A stretch of DNA of 64,000 bases from Flexilinea flocculi. Lineage in GTDB: Bacteria > Chloroflexota > Anaerolineae > Anaerolineales > Anaerolineaceae. Made by a program: the position numbers and the translations under genes. Below, one piece after another: positions 37,472 through 47,606 of the stretch (positions within the stretch are counted from its first letter, which is position 1; each line of letters opens with the position of its first letter). Location of the stretch: the NCBI RefSeq assembly GCF_001192795.1, contig NZ_DF968181.1, positions 983,101 through 1,047,100 on the forward strand, given 5' to 3'. The notes under the pieces are model-generated. The model did not search any database. It was not told the origin of the DNA and saw only the letters and a program-made list of their open reading frames with translations.

Positions 37472-37521
37472 TTGAATGCATCGATTGAGTGTAACAGCAT
37501 AAAGAATCGGGAGGAATTTTC

Positions 37522-40500
37522 GTGGAAACCAAAGGTTTAGTTGCATTAGGTATCAGTTTGGCTTCACCGGAGACAATCAGAAGTTGGTCTCATGGTGAGG
37601 TATTAAAACCCGAAACGATAAACTATCGCCGTTTACGACCTGAAAAAGACGGATTGTTTTGTGAAGCAATTTTCGGTCCGACACGCGACTGGCAATGCTA
37701 TTGTGGAAAATATAAAAATCCCCGTTATAAGGGAATTATTTGTGATAAATGCGGCGTTGAAGTAACTCGCTCGGCAGTACGCCGTGAACGATTAGGTCAT
37801 ATTGAATTGGCCACCCCGATTGCGCACATTTGGTATACCCGCCGGATTCCATCTTACCTTGGACTTCTTCTGGATATTTCCAGAAGAAATCTGGATCGCG
37901 TTCTTTACTTTGCGCAGTATATTGTGACATATGTCGATGAGGATGCCCGTCAGAAGGCATTAAGCCGCCTTGAAGATGAAATTTCTGGAACCGAAAAAGA
38001 ATTTGCGCAAGAAATCAACCAGAAAATTTTAGCCGTTAAAGCCGGCAGAGACAAAAAGATTGCTCAAATTCAGGAGCAGCGGAATGCGCTGATGGAAAAT
38101 GCCGAGGAGCAGATCACACAGAAGTTAGATCCTGTCATGAAAGAAGGACAACGGCTGGAAGCAGATCTGCAAGAGAAAATTGGTCAGACTCTGAAGGCAG
38201 ATGTCTATTTCAATTCGGCGAATATTAAGATTGCCGCTGCAGGAGAGTCTGTCGGAAATCAGCATATTTCTAAAATCCAGAAAGCAGTTAAAGAGAAACT
38301 GGAAACGATTGAAAGTGATTTTAAAGGCCAGCTCCAACGTGATATTGAACGGCTGGATATGGATAAACAGCAGGTGAGAGCTGAAGCGGAAGAGCAAATG
38401 GAAGCGCTTCGCAACCAGCTTGCTGATCAATCCACTGAATCACAGAGCCAGAATTCGAAACTTCGAGATGAACTGCAGGATCTCCAGCCTTTCACCTTTC
38501 TGAGTGAATCCTCCTACCGTGAATTGAAGTCACGCTGGGGACAGGTATTTCGCGCCGATATGGGTGCGGAAGCTTTTTATGATATCTTAAAACGACTCGA
38601 TCTGGATCAATTATCTTCCGATTTATGGAATGAAGTTAAAACGACCAAGAGCAAACAGAAACGGAAAAAAGCGACTTCCCGTTTGAAAGTGGTGGAATCT
38701 TTCCGTGCTTCCAAGAATCATCCGGAATGGATGATCCTGACAGTGCTGCCCGTTATTCCTCCGGATTTGCGGCCTATGGTGCAATTGGATGGGGGACGTT
38801 TTGCCACATCCGATCTGAATGACCTGTACCGGCGTGTGATCAACCGTAACAACCGTCTGAAGAGGCTTTTAGAATTGGGTGCCCCGGATGTGATTGTTCG
38901 TAATGAAAAACGTATGCTGCAGGAAGCGGTTGATTCACTGATCGACAATTCTCAGCGTGGTAAAGCGCTTTCACGCCGCGGACGCCGCGAATTGAAATCA
39001 TTAAGCGATATGCTGAAAGGCAAGAAAGGTCGTTTCCGCAGAAATCTTCTGGGTAAACGTGTTGACTACTCTGGTCGTTCGGTGATCGTTGTTGGCGCAA
39101 AATTAAAGTTATATCAATGTGGTCTGCCGAAAACAATGGCGCTGGAGCTTTTCCATCCGTTCCTCGTTTCACGACTGGTAGAAAAAGGCTATGCTACCAA
39201 CGTCAAAGGAGCCAATCGGATTATTGAACGCAATCGTCCGGAAGTGTGGGAAGTGCTTGCAGATGTGATTGGCGAACGTCCGGTTTTATTGAACCGTGCT
39301 CCAACCTTGCACCGTCTTGGAATTCAGGCTTTTGAACCGGTACTGATTGAAGGAAATGCAATTCAACTTCATCCATTGGTTTGTACAGCTTTCAACGCGG
39401 ATTTTGACGGCGACCAGATGGCTGTACATGTTCCGCTATCTGAAAAAGCAGTGGAAGAAGCAAGAACTTTAATGCTCGCATCCAAGAATCTTCTCAAACC
39501 GGCAGATGGTGAACCGATTATCAGTCCTTCCAAAGATATGGTGTTGGGTGTGTTCTACTTGACTATGGATATGGATGGCGACCATAAGGGCGACGGAAGA
39601 GCATTTTATTCCATCGACGAGGTTCAGTATTCCTATGATATGGGTCTGGTTGATCTGCATGCAAAGATAAAATTCCAGGTTGAAACATATTATGACACTG
39701 ACGGAAAACGATTGCCGCAGCCTGAAATGCGATTGGTAGACACTACCGTAGGCCGCGTAATCTTCAATAATATTCTTCCTCCAGAGATGCGCTTTAAGAA
39801 TGTCATCCTGGATAAGGGAGCGATCAAAGACTTAATATCTGAAGTCTATCAAGTCTGTGACCAGGAAGTCACAACTGAAGTTGCCGATTCCATCAAGGAT
39901 ATCGGATTTGAATTTTCCATGCGATCCGGTGCAACAATTGCCGTTTCGGATATCACGATCCCGGAAACAAAGAACACCATGCTGGCGGATGCTGATAACG
40001 AAGTAGATCAAATTAACCGACAGTGGCGGCGTGGTCTATTAACCGAACAGGAACGTAATGACCGTACAATCGATGTCTGGCAGGATACTACGGCAAAAAT
40101 TGCAAAAGAAGTTCGCAACAATATGGATCCACAGGGAAATATGGCAGTGATGGCAAATTCCGGCGCGACCAAAGGTGGTTTCGGCCCGATTGCACAGCTT
40201 GCCGGTATGCGCGGTTTGATGGCAGACCCATCTGGCCGTATTATCCGGCTGCCGATTAAATCGAACTTCCGTGAAGGTCTCGATGCGTTGGAATACTTCA
40301 TTTCGACACATGGAGCCCGTAAAGGTCTGGCTGATACGGCGCTGCGAACAGCTGATGCCGGTTATCTGACCCGTCGTCTGGTTGATGTGGCACAAGATTT
40401 GATTATCAACGATGAAGATTGCGGCACTGAAGACGGTATTTGGATTCGCCGTGCGGATGACGTAGCCAAACAGGCGTATTCAGAACGTGTATTCGGACGT

Positions 40501-41748
40501 TTGACCGCAGAGCGTGTTGTCGATCCTGTCACGGGCGAGATTATTGCTGAGAAGGGTGCTATTGTTGATCATGCCCTTGCCAAGAAAATCAATGCTTCCA
40601 ATGTTCAGGAATTAAAAGTTCGCTCTCCAATGACCTGTGAATTGAAACATGGAATCTGTGCCAAATGCTATGGTCTGGATTTAGGTCGCGGCAAGATGGT
40701 TGAACTCGGACAGGCAGTCGGCACTGTTGCGGCACAATCCATCGGTGAACCGGGAACGCAGCTGACATTGCGTACCTTCCATTCTGGTGGTGTTGCACAA
40801 GGTGGCGACATTACCACTGGTCTGCCCCGTGTTGAAGAGCTCTTTGAAGCCCGCCGCACACCCAAGGGTGAAGCAGTCATTACACAGCTTGAAGGAACAG
40901 CGAAAATCATCCAGTCTGACAAGTATTCCGATTTGCGGACAATCCGTGTTGACCACAGTGAATTGGTTTCGGATGTTTATGAAATTCCTGAAGGCTGGAC
41001 CAGGAAAGTTACCGACGAACAGTCGGTAAATCTGGGCGATGTGCTTGCAGAAAATGGCGAGACTACCATTACGGCTGCTCATACAGGACAAATCAGAATT
41101 GAAGAAAACAAAATAATCGTTACCTATGAAAAGCAGGAAAGCGAAGAATATGATATCCCGACGACAGCACGCCTGATCATTAAAGATAACCAACATGTGA
41201 CCGTTGGTCAGCCATTAACCGAAGGATCTCTCAATCCGCATACTGTGCTGAAACTGAACGGACGTGATGCATGCCAGATGTACATTCTGACCGAGATTCA
41301 ACGGGTTTATCGAGCTCAAGGACAGAATATCAACGACAAGCATTTTGAAGTCATCATTCGAAAACTTCTCGGCAAAGTTCAGGTAACACGATCCGGCGAT
41401 TCCCCGTATCTGCCGATGGATATCGTAGACCGGCTGCGTTTCCGTGAGATGAATCAAAAGTTGGAAGCAGAAGGTAAGACTCCGGCCAAAGCTGTTGAAG
41501 TTTTACTGGGTGTTACTAAAGCTTCATTGAGCACCGATTCCTGGCTTTCCGCTTCATCTTTCCAGCATACTATCAAAGTGCTGGCAAGCGCTGCCATTGC
41601 AGGAACGAAAGACCCGCTGTTTGGGCTCAAAGAAAACGTCATTATCGGCAAATTGATTCCGGCTGGAACGGGTTTTATCCCAGGACGTTTTGCTTTTGAA
41701 GACGAAATTGATCAGAGCACGATTATTTCGAATCTGCCGTCCGAATAA
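37522..41748 (+). CDS. rpoC: DNA-directed RNA polymerase beta' subunit
   Basis: A 1408-residue beta' subunit. The first zinc site is Cys59, Cys61, Cys74 and Cys77 (CYCG, CDKCG). The catalytic [12 protein letters not shown], with three Asp residues binding Mg2+, is at about 624-635. The second zinc site includes [13 protein letters not shown] near 1050. Between about residues 130 and 330 the protein carries a Lys/Glu/Gln-rich coiled-coil insertion before the conserved beta' clamp region ([16 protein letters not shown]). A GTG start follows GGGAGGA by six bases. Unusually, rpoB is not upstream; a diguanylate cyclase gene is, and rpoC has its own leader and terminator. Confidence 0.98.
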   Translation: METKGLVALGISLASPETIRSWSHGEVLKPETINYRRLRPEKDGLFCEAIFGPTRDWQCYCGKYKNPRYKGIICDKCGVEVTRSAVRRERLGHIELATPIAHIWYTRRIPSYLGLLLDISRRNLDRVLYFAQYIVTYVDEDARQKALSRLEDEISGTEKEFAQEINQKILAVKAGRDKKIAQIQEQRNALMENAEEQITQKLDPVMKEGQRLEADLQEKIGQTLKADVYFNSANIKIAAAGESVGNQHISKIQKAVKEKLETIESDFKGQLQRDIERLDMDKQQVRAEAEEQMEALRNQLADQSTESQSQNSKLRDELQDLQPFTFLSESSYRELKSRWGQVFRADMGAEAFYDILKRLDLDQLSSDLWNEVKTTKSKQKRKKATSRLKVVESFRASKNHPEWMILTVLPVIPPDLRPMVQLDGGRFATSDLNDLYRRVINRNNRLKRLLELGAPDVIVRNEKRMLQEAVDSLIDNSQRGKALSRRGRRELKSLSDMLKGKKGRFRRNLLGKRVDYSGRSVIVVGAKLKLYQCGLPKTMALELFHPFLVSRLVEKGYATNVKGANRIIERNRPEVWEVLADVIGERPVLLNRAPTLHRLGIQAFEPVLIEGNAIQLHPLVCTAFNADFDGDQMAVHVPLSEKAVEEARTLMLASKNLLKPADGEPIISPSKDMVLGVFYLTMDMDGDHKGDGRAFYSIDEVQYSYDMGLVDLHAKIKFQVETYYDTDGKRLPQPEMRLVDTTVGRVIFNNILPPEMRFKNVILDKGAIKDLISEVYQVCDQEVTTEVADSIKDIGFEFSMRSGATIAVSDITIPETKNTMLADADNEVDQINRQWRRGLLTEQERNDRTIDVWQDTTAKIAKEVRNNMDPQGNMAVMANSGATKGGFGPIAQLAGMRGLMADPSGRIIRLPIKSNFREGLDALEYFISTHGARKGLADTALRTADAGYLTRRLVDVAQDLIINDEDCGTEDGIWIRRADDVAKQAYSERVFGRLTAERVVDPVTGEIIAEKGAIVDHALAKKINASNVQELKVRSPMTCELKHGICAKCYGLDLGRGKMVELGQAVGTVAAQSIGEPGTQLTLRTFHSGGVAQGGDITTGLPRVEELFEARRTPKGEAVITQLEGTAKIIQSDKYSDLRTIRVDHSELVSDVYEIPEGWTRKVTDEQSVNLGDVLAENGETTITAAHTGQIRIEENKIIVTYEKQESEEYDIPTTARLIIKDNQHVTVGQPLTEGSLNPHTVLKLNGRDACQMYILTEIQRVYRAQGQNINDKHFEVIIRKLLGKVQVTRSGDSPYLPMDIVDRLRFREMNQKLEAEGKTPAKAVEVLLGVTKASLSTDSWLSASSFQHTIKVLASAAIAGTKDPLFGLKENVIIGKLIPAGTGFIPGRFAFEDEIDQSTIISNLPSE

Positions 41749-41766
41749 ATAAAATATTTTGGAGAT

Positions 41767-41800
41767 AAAAAATCGCACATTTCATTGTGCGATTTTTTTT
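41767..41800 (+). terminator. Intrinsic terminator of rpoC
   Basis: ATCGCACA (41772-41779) pairs with TGTGCGAT (41786-41793) around a six-base loop, preceded by an A-run and followed by eight T. It stands about 20 bases after the rpoC stop. Confidence 0.9.
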
Positions 41801-41819
41801 AATAAGACATTATCAAAAA

Positions 41820-42032
41820 AACTTATATTTCGACTCACTGCTATACCTATTTATGAGAAAAGGTAGAAATTCAGCTGCTCTTCTCACAACGACAGATTGC
41901 CATTAAAGCCTCATATGAATGACATTTGTCATTGTTATTACACCGTAAGGGCATGGCAATCTCCCTACCCCATTAAGAGAACATTGTCATATAAAACGAG
42001 ATTGCCTCGTCGGGCTGGCACCCTCCTCGCCC
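41820..42032. repeat. REP/MITE-like repeat cluster between rpoC and deoB
   Basis: AGATTGCCA (41894-41902) pairs with TGGCAATCT (41954-41962); in between is AATGACA-TT-TGTCATT. A second unit reads ACGAGATTGCCTCGT, then CGGGCTGGCACCCTCCTCGC. Reverse-complemented, the wording resembles the dispersed 'GAGGCAATCTC ... GCCATGC' short repeats found in many bacterial genomes. A remnant of the TATTTCGAATCACTG outer arm appears at about 41826-41843. No gene is visible in 41749-42032. Confidence 0.5.
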
Positions 42033-43196
42033 TTACTTTGGCAATAAGGCAATTCCGGCTTTCAGCGGTCCGACATTGAAAACTTTCGCAACCGTCTGAC
42101 CAATGTCCGCAAAAGTCGAGCGCGTCCCGTAATTTGTGCCTGGTGTAACATCTTTTCCATACATGAGCAACGGAACATACTCTCGGGTATGATCGGTTCC
42201 TTTATGCGTCGGATCACAACCATGATCAGCCGTGATGAGCAGCAAATCAGACGGTTTCAGTTTGGGGAGAAACGTACCCAGCCAGTGATCAAACTCAGAC
42301 AATCCCGCTGCATAGGCTGCTGCATCTCGCCGGTGACCATATTTCATATCAAAATCTACCAGATTGACGAAAATCAAGCCATTTTCAAATTTTTCCATAC
42401 ATGCTTCTGTCTGCTGCATCCCGTCCAAATTGGATTGGGTATGCACGGCAAATGTAATGCCCTGTCCGGCAAAGATATCCTCAATTTTTCCAACAGCTGC
42501 GACAGAATGACCGGCAGCTTTCAGCAAATCCAGTACTGTTGTATCCGGCTTTAGTGAAAAATCACGTCGGTTAGCAGTCCGTACATACGTACCGGAAGTT
42601 CCGACAAAGGGACGTGCAATAACGCGGGCGACGCCATTTTCACCTGTCAGCATATCTCTGGCAATCTGGCACATGTGATAGAGTTCCATTAGCGGGATGA
42701 CTGTTTCATGCGCAGCAATTTGAAAGACACTATCTGCGGATGTGTAAATGATTGGTTTCCCGGTAGCGACATGCTCATCTCCCAATTCTGCAATGATCGC
42801 TGTTCCGGATGCAGGTTTGTTTCCGAGCGTCCCACGTCCGATGCGGGCTTCAAATTCCTGTATAATCTCTGGACCAAATCCATTGGGATATGTCGGCAGC
42901 GGTTTTGTCGTCTGAATTCCGGCCATTTCCCAATGTCCGATTGTAGTATCCTTTCCAGCGGAAAACTCCGCCATTCTGGCAAAAGCTCCGCTTGGATTTG
43001 CAACCGGTTGATAACCGACCATTCCATCAATGTTTCCTAAACCGATCGATTCCATAACCGGTAATGAAAATCCGGGGATAGCCTGCGCAATGTGTCCGAG
43101 CGTGTTCGGTTCTTCGTCGCCAAACGCATGTGAATCTGGCATGGGTCCCATACCGACACTGTCCAATACAATCCAAATAACGCGATTTGTGATCAC
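42033..43196 (-). CDS. deoB: Phosphopentomutase
   Basis: A 387-residue alkaline-phosphatase-superfamily mutase that interconverts ribose or deoxyribose 1-phosphate and 5-phosphate in nucleoside salvage. The N terminus [31 protein letters not shown] is diagnostic, holding the metal Asp and the phospho-acceptor Thr in the PNTLGHI segment. [26 protein letters not shown] and [24 protein letters not shown] carry the other metal ligands. The GTG at 43196 gives the family's normal length and has GAAGG ten bases upstream; the longer open frame upstream runs through a palindromic element. It is monocistronic and divergent from the topoisomerase gene. Confidence 0.95.
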   Translation of the reverse strand: MITNRVIWIVLDSVGMGPMPDSHAFGDEEPNTLGHIAQAIPGFSLPVMESIGLGNIDGMVGYQPVANPSGAFARMAEFSAGKDTTIGHWEMAGIQTTKPLPTYPNGFGPEIIQEFEARIGRGTLGNKPASGTAIIAELGDEHVATGKPIIYTSADSVFQIAAHETVIPLMELYHMCQIARDMLTGENGVARVIARPFVGTSGTYVRTANRRDFSLKPDTTVLDLLKAAGHSVAAVGKIEDIFAGQGITFAVHTQSNLDGMQQTEACMEKFENGLIFVNLVDFDMKYGHRRDAAAYAAGLSEFDHWLGTFLPKLKPSDLLLITADHGCDPTHKGTDHTREYVPLLMYGKDVTPGTNYGTRSTFADIGQTVAKVFNVGPLKAGIALLPK

Positions 43197-43254
43197 AGAA
43201 TTTTTCCCTTCTTTGATAAATCTTCCTCTCTCTATTTGAAAGGTTGCTCTACAC

Positions 43255-43395
43255 TTCGAAATTCTGATAATTCGAAACAATAACAAACCATATAAATCAA
43301 TCGAGAAAGCAGGTGACGTGTTGGTTTTGCGATTTACCCAGTACCAACACATCAACAAATGATCCTCTCCATATTTCGAATCGCTGTCGCTGTGT
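43255..43395. repeat. Palindromic intergenic element, copy 6 (inverted orientation)
   Basis: AGGTGACGTGTTGGT (43311-43325) pairs with ACCAACACATCAACA (43343-43357) with three mismatches. Read on the minus strand the interior ends ATCGC-AAA, like the TGCGC-AAA of the other copies, so this copy is inverted. Outer arms are TCTGATAATTCGAAAC at about 43263-43278 and CATATTTCGAATCGCTG at about 43371-43387. It forms the left part of the 507-base gap between deoB and the gyrA-type gene, which has no gene. Confidence 0.65.
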
Positions 43396-43464
43396 TCTGC
43401 AAAGCAGCAGAAAAGTTGATTATGATTATAATCATCGATTCTTTTTTTTGCAGTTTGATCACAA

Positions 43465-43600
43465 CGGGTGCAATAAATCGAAATATTGACTTACTTTTCG
43501 AATCTAACGAGAAAAACTTGTTGTTTTGATTTATTACACTGCACACAAAAACTATACAAAAACAAAAATCATTTTCCTGTTTGAAATTACTGAGATGACA
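43465..43600. repeat. Palindromic intergenic element, degenerate copy 7
   Basis: CTTGTTGTTTTGATTT (about 43517-43532) is an imperfect partner of the AAAAACTATACAAAAACAA stretch (43547-43565) around ATTACACTGCACAC. The outer arms are GCAATAAATCGAAATATTGAC at about 43471 and CTGTTTGAAATTACTGAG at about 43578-43595. It lies just upstream of the topoisomerase promoter. Confidence 0.5.
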
Positions 43601-43611
43601 TTGGATGAATA

Positions 43612-43638
43612 TTGCTGGCGAAAAAATAATGCTATAAT
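43612..43638 (+). promoter_or_regulatory. Promoter of the topoisomerase A-subunit gene
   Basis: TATAAT at 43633-43638 is preceded by TGC, an extended -10 form. TTGCTG at 43612-43617 is a possible -35 at a short 15-base spacing. The ATG follows at 43704 behind GGAGGA. Confidence 0.55.
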
Positions 43639-43703
43639 CCTCATTTCGGAATTATGGAAAGACGGACTGATTCCAACGGACATAAAAATCGGAGGAAATC
43701 TAA

Positions 43704-46307
43704 ATGAATAAACAAGAGACAAAACCAATCGACATCGAACACGAAATGCAGCAATCCTATTTGGATTATGCTATGAGTGTGATCATTTCTCGCGCAATAC
43801 CGGACGCACGCGATGGATTAAAACCGGTACAGCGCAGAATTCTCTACGCCATGTACGATATGGGAATCCGTCCAGATTCTGATTATAAGAAATCAGCCAG
43901 AATTGTTGGTGAGGTTTTGGGAAAATATCATCCACACGGCGATACGGCTGTCTATGATGCCATGGCGAGGCTGGCACAGGATTTTACCATTCGTTATCCG
44001 CTGGTTGATGGTCAGGGGAATTTCGGCAGTGTTGATGGTGATTCTCCTGCTGCGATGCGTTATACCGAGGCGAAACTTGATAAATTTTCGATGGAGATGC
44101 TGGAGCATATCGATCAGAATACAGTTGATTTTTCCCGCAACTTTGATGACACACTGAGCGAACCGGTTGTGCTGCCGTCAATTATCCCCAATCTGCTGGT
44201 TAATGGCGCCAGCGGTATAGCTGTGGGTATGGCGACCAATATTCCCCCGCATAATCTTGGCGAAGTGATTGACGCAATCATCTACATTCTCCATCAATGG
44301 GATGAATACAGCGAAATTGGCGTGGATGATTTGATGAAATTTGTCAAAGGGCCGGATTTTCCAACAGGTGGCATTATTGTTTTGGAGGACGCGCGCAATG
44401 AGCTCGTTTCTGCTTATGCCACCGGACGTGGAAGGCTGATGGTTCGTGGGCGGGTACATCTGGAAGATATGGGCAAAGGACGCTCCCGTCTCATCATTAC
44501 GGAAATACCGTATCAGGTCAATAAAAGCGGACTGATTGAACGGATAGCTCAATTGGTACGGGATAATGTCATTGAGGGAATATCGGATCTGCGGGATGAA
44601 TCCGACCGTCAGGGTATGCGAATTGTCATCGAAATTGCGAAAACCGGAGAACCTGAGAAAATTCTGCGCAAATTATACAAACATACTCCGCTTCAGACGA
44701 CGTTTGGAATTATTTTACTGGCGCTGGTGGATAACAGTCCGCGTGTTTTAAATCTGAAGCAAGCATTAAAAGTTTTTATTGATCATCAATTAGAAGTAAT
44801 CCGTCGAAAAGTAACTTTCGAGCTTGAAAAAGCGGAGCGTCGTGCACATATTTTGGCAGGACTGTTGATTGCCATTCAGCATTTGGATGAAATTATTAGC
44901 ATCATTCGCAATGCCGATGACGAAAAACAGGCACGATCGGAAATCATACAGAAATTTCAACTGGATGAAGAACAGGCACAGGCGATTTTGGATATGCCGT
45001 TGAAACGTCTGACACATTTAGAGAATTCAAAACTGCAAGAAGAATATACTGAACTGGAAAAGTCGATTACCGAAATGAAGGATTTACTGGCTTCTCCGGA
45101 GCGTATGCGAGAGATGTTAGAAAAAGAGCTTCTGGATGTCAGGAAAAAATTTTCGGATCCACGCCGTACACAAATCGCAGTGTTGGGTGAAGGCATATCT
45201 TCAAAAGAGCTACTGACTGCTAACACGCTGGTGGAAGCAGATGAAGTCTTTGTGGGATTGACGCCAGATGGAAAGATTGGACGCTGCGAGGCTGCAAAAG
45301 CTGCTGAGAAAGATTTTGCCATTCCGCCCTGGATAGTTCGCAGCGATACACAAAAAACGGTGTATATTGTCTCCGATACAGGCAAAGCTTTTGGTATTTA
45401 CGTTGAGACGCTGCCTAAGGTGGATGCTTTTGCAGACGGCATCGATTTCGGATCGATCTCAGGCTGGAGCAGCGAAGAAAAAATCAGCGCCATCTTCACG
45501 CTTTCGGCAAATGAAAAAAACGGGGATGAATCAGCTGTTATCACCATAACAGAAAATGCAATCCTGAAGAAAACATCTACTGCGGAGCTACCGTTTGCTT
45601 CGACGCAATCTTTTACACTATGCAAGGTTAATCCGGGAGATCGTCTGCTGACGGTTCTTGTCAGTGAAGAAAATTCCAGTAATATAATGCTGGTCAGCCG
45701 GAAAGGTATGGCGATTCGTTTTGATCAGACGGACCTGCGCCCGATGGGACTGATCGCCACCGGAGTCAACGGGATGAAACTGAAGGAAGATGATCGACTT
45801 GCTGCAGCGCTCCTGGTCACTGAAACGGATTATTGCTGTTTTGTATCCAGCAGCTGGGGATTGGGGAAAATTGCGGTCAATGAATTTCCGAAACAAGGAC
45901 GCTACGGACAGGGAGTCATTGCGATACGGATGGCGGATGATGATTCCATCGCTGGAGCGGTTAAACTGGAATCCGGAAAAACATTGCTTTTGCTCCATTA
46001 TGGAAAGGGAAAGACTCGTCCGATCCGCCTGACAACGGTAAAACAGATCAAGCGTGCCAGACAACTCGAATCAACCATCAAGATGGTCAATCAGAATGTG
46101 ATGGGACTCTCATTAGTGTTACTTGAAAAGGCAGAGAAAGGAACAGAACCTGACGAGGAGCCAGAAACGGCTACCAAAGTGAAGAAGCATAAAGATAATG
46201 ATCTTGAGGATGCTGTGGTTCCACCGGCTCCTTCAAATACAGACCGGGAGGATGCGAATTCGATCGGTGGCCAGTCTTCCGATCCGGAGCAATATTCACT
46301 CTTCTGA
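43704..46307 (+). CDS. gyrA: DNA gyrase / topoisomerase IV subunit A
   Basis: An 867-residue type IIA topoisomerase A subunit. The catalytic Tyr is in [11 protein letters not shown] at about residue 122, and the quinolone-pocket segment [10 protein letters not shown] has Thr in the Ser83 position and Asp in the Asp87 position. The tower and coiled coil with the RLTHLE motif follow. The C-terminal beta-pinwheel begins near residue 500. The gyrase-specific GyrA box, normally Q(R/K)RGG(R/K)G, appears only as QGRYGQG at about residue 729. Supercoiling activity, or assignment to ParC, is therefore less certain. The tail is acidic and low in complexity, after [20 protein letters not shown]. No gyrB or parE lies next to it. 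Confidence 0.93.
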   Translation: MNKQETKPIDIEHEMQQSYLDYAMSVIISRAIPDARDGLKPVQRRILYAMYDMGIRPDSDYKKSARIVGEVLGKYHPHGDTAVYDAMARLAQDFTIRYPLVDGQGNFGSVDGDSPAAMRYTEAKLDKFSMEMLEHIDQNTVDFSRNFDDTLSEPVVLPSIIPNLLVNGASGIAVGMATNIPPHNLGEVIDAIIYILHQWDEYSEIGVDDLMKFVKGPDFPTGGIIVLEDARNELVSAYATGRGRLMVRGRVHLEDMGKGRSRLIITEIPYQVNKSGLIERIAQLVRDNVIEGISDLRDESDRQGMRIVIEIAKTGEPEKILRKLYKHTPLQTTFGIILLALVDNSPRVLNLKQALKVFIDHQLEVIRRKVTFELEKAERRAHILAGLLIAIQHLDEIISIIRNADDEKQARSEIIQKFQLDEEQAQAILDMPLKRLTHLENSKLQEEYTELEKSITEMKDLLASPERMREMLEKELLDVRKKFSDPRRTQIAVLGEGISSKELLTANTLVEADEVFVGLTPDGKIGRCEAAKAAEKDFAIPPWIVRSDTQKTVYIVSDTGKAFGIYVETLPKVDAFADGIDFGSISGWSSEEKISAIFTLSANEKNGDESAVITITENAILKKTSTAELPFASTQSFTLCKVNPGDRLLTVLVSEENSSNIMLVSRKGMAIRFDQTDLRPMGLIATGVNGMKLKEDDRLAAALLVTETDYCCFVSSSWGLGKIAVNEFPKQGRYGQGVIAIRMADDDSIAGAVKLESGKTLLLLHYGKGKTRPIRLTTVKQIKRARQLESTIKMVNQNVMGLSLVLLEKAEKGTEPDEEPETATKVKKHKDNDLEDAVVPPAPSNTDREDANSIGGQSSDPEQYSLF

Positions 46308-46343
46308 GTAATCTCTTGATGATGAAGCTGGCGGCTCAGATCG

Positions 46344-46375
46344 CTCGGCACAATGTCATAAAGAAATATGCCGAG
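46344..46375. repeat. Imperfect hairpin after the topoisomerase gene
   Basis: CTCGGCA (46344-46350) pairs with TGCCGAG (46369-46375) around an 18-base loop; adding flanking bases gives 10 of 11 pairs. No T-run follows. It stands just before the tRNA promoter and may act as a weak terminator. Confidence 0.35.
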
Positions 46376-46378
46376 AGA

Positions 46379-46407
46379 TTGACATTTTCGTCATTCGGGT
46401 ATATGAT
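46379..46407 (+). promoter_or_regulatory. Strong sigma-70-type promoter of tRNA-fMet
   Basis: TTGACA (46379-46384) is the perfect -35 consensus; a 17-base spacer leads to TATGAT (46402-46407). Transcription should begin about 6-7 bases before the tRNA 5' end. Confidence 0.85.
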
Positions 46408-46419
46408 TATGGAAGTTGA

Positions 46420-46491
46420 TGCGGGGTAGAGCAGTGGCAGCTCGTCGGGCTCATAACCCGGAGGTCATACGTTCGAATCGTGTCCCCGCTA
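46420..46491 (+). tRNA. Initiator tRNA-fMet (anticodon CAT)
   Basis: A full cloverleaf can be folded: acceptor arm TGCGGGG with CCCCGCT, D arm GAGC/GCTC, anticodon arm TCGGG-CTCATAA-CCCGG, variable AGGTC, T arm ATACG-TTCGAAT-CGTGT, discriminator A. The three consecutive G-C pairs in the anticodon stem and the mismatched 1-72 pair (T-T here; C-A in E. coli) are the marks of bacterial initiator tRNA. CCA is not encoded; CTG follows. A near-consensus promoter precedes it and a terminator follows. The recombinase gene directly downstream suggests the 3' end may be an integration target. Confidence 0.93.
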
Positions 46492-46498
46492 CTGAGAG

Positions 46499-46528
46499 AG
46501 AACCAGAGTCCGTCGGGCTCTGGTTTTT
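46499..46528 (+). terminator. Intrinsic terminator of tRNA-fMet
   Basis: AACCAGAG (46501-46508) pairs with CTCTGGTT (46518-46525) around a nine-base loop, followed by a run of T. It begins ten bases after the tRNA end. Confidence 0.85.
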
Positions 46529-46581
46529 CGTTAGCCTGGCGCACAGCGGTAGACATTTTTCCAAAAATGGAGGAATTTCTT

Positions 46582-47595
46582 ATGAACCGCAGTTCGCCGG
46601 GTACGTCAAAATCCAAAGTTTCACTTTCCTTAGCCAAAGCCATCGACGGCTTCCTAAAATTTAAAACAGCAGAGGGATTAAGCCAACGCACAATTACCTC
46701 CTATGAGTTCACTCTTGGTCATTGGTTGAAATACATCGGAGATCGAGAGGTATCGGATATTCAATCTTCCGACCTGACCGGCTACTTGGCCTGGTTGAGA
46801 ACCGAATATAAACCGAGACGGTGGAACGGAAGCTCCGAGCCGCTGTCCGCCAAATCGATCCGAAATGTGTGGGTAACGTTTCGATCCTTTTTCGGATGGC
46901 TGCAAATTGAATTTAAGTTCCCCAATCCTGCAAAAGAAATCACAGCACCCAAGTTTCAAAAACATCCTGTTGAAACATTTTCCAAAGAAGACGTTGAAAA
47001 AATCCTGAAGGCGTGTGTCTATTCCCGCGAATCGCAGACTGAGGAAAGGAAGAAGTTTGTAATGCGCCGGCCGAGTTCCAACCGCGACCAGGCGATTGTA
47101 TTGATGTTGCTGGACACTGGATTGCGAGCAACTGAGTTGTGTTCTTTGATCATCAACGATGTGGATCTCAAGACCGGAAAGGTCACCATTCGTCACGGAG
47201 TGGCAGGTGGAGCAAAAGGCGGTAAAGGACGCACGGTGTACCTGGGTAAGGTTGCGCGAAAAGCGGTTTGGCGTTATCTTGCCAGCCGAGAAGATGGGGA
47301 CGATCCCGACGCCCCCCTCTTCATCAGCCATGCGGATCGAGCTTTCAACAAGGACAGCTTGCGTGTCTTGATCAACCGGTTGGGAGACCGGGCAGAAATC
47401 AAGAAAGCATATCCGCATAAATTCAGGCATACCTTCGCCATCACCTATCTTCGCTCTGGAGGAGATGTTTTTACCCTCCAATCGCTTCTGGGTCATGGAT
47501 CGCTTGATATGGTACGCCATTATGCCCAGATAGCCGAAGTAGATGTGGAACAAGCGCATCGTAAAGCCAGTCCAGCCGATAACATGCGTCTGTAA
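46582..47595 (+). CDS. Tyrosine recombinase / integrase (XerC/D-like)
   Basis: A 337-residue site-specific recombinase. The N-terminal SAM-like core-binding domain (about 15-120, LAKAIDGFLKFKTAEGLSQRT) precedes the catalytic domain. Active-site residues are visible: Arg in LLDTGLRATELCSL, Lys in the GGAKGGKGRTVYL region, His-x-x-Arg in PHKFRHTFAITYL, His in LLGHGSLDMVRHYAQ, and the nucleophilic Tyr in that last motif. GGAGG stands eight bases before the chosen ATG; the longer frame runs back into the tRNA and is rejected. It lies directly downstream of tRNA-fMet and points away from it, a common layout for integrative elements. It ends 11 bases from the next, convergent recombinase. Confidence 0.92.
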   Translation: MNRSSPGTSKSKVSLSLAKAIDGFLKFKTAEGLSQRTITSYEFTLGHWLKYIGDREVSDIQSSDLTGYLAWLRTEYKPRRWNGSSEPLSAKSIRNVWVTFRSFFGWLQIEFKFPNPAKEITAPKFQKHPVETFSKEDVEKILKACVYSRESQTEERKKFVMRRPSSNRDQAIVLMLLDTGLRATELCSLIINDVDLKTGKVTIRHGVAGGAKGGKGRTVYLGKVARKAVWRYLASREDGDDPDAPLFISHADRAFNKDSLRVLINRLGDRAEIKKAYPHKFRHTFAITYLRSGGDVFTLQSLLGHGSLDMVRHYAQIAEVDVEQAHRKASPADNMRL

Positions 47596-47606
47596 CCAAG
47601 AAATCT

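Noticed and set aside
37235-37521. A c-di-GMP riboswitch near the cyclase genes
   Set aside because: The conserved core sequences of the known c-di-GMP riboswitch classes were not seen in this or the other gaps around the cyclases.
43197-43358. N-terminal extension of phosphopentomutase
   Set aside because: It adds 54 residues that the family does not have and crosses a palindromic element; GTG at 43196 gives the standard length.
43526-43711. A 61-codon plus-strand frame just before the gyrA-type gene
   Set aside because: It runs through the palindromic element, promoter and ribosome site of the next gene, has no ribosome site of its own and overlaps the gyrA start.
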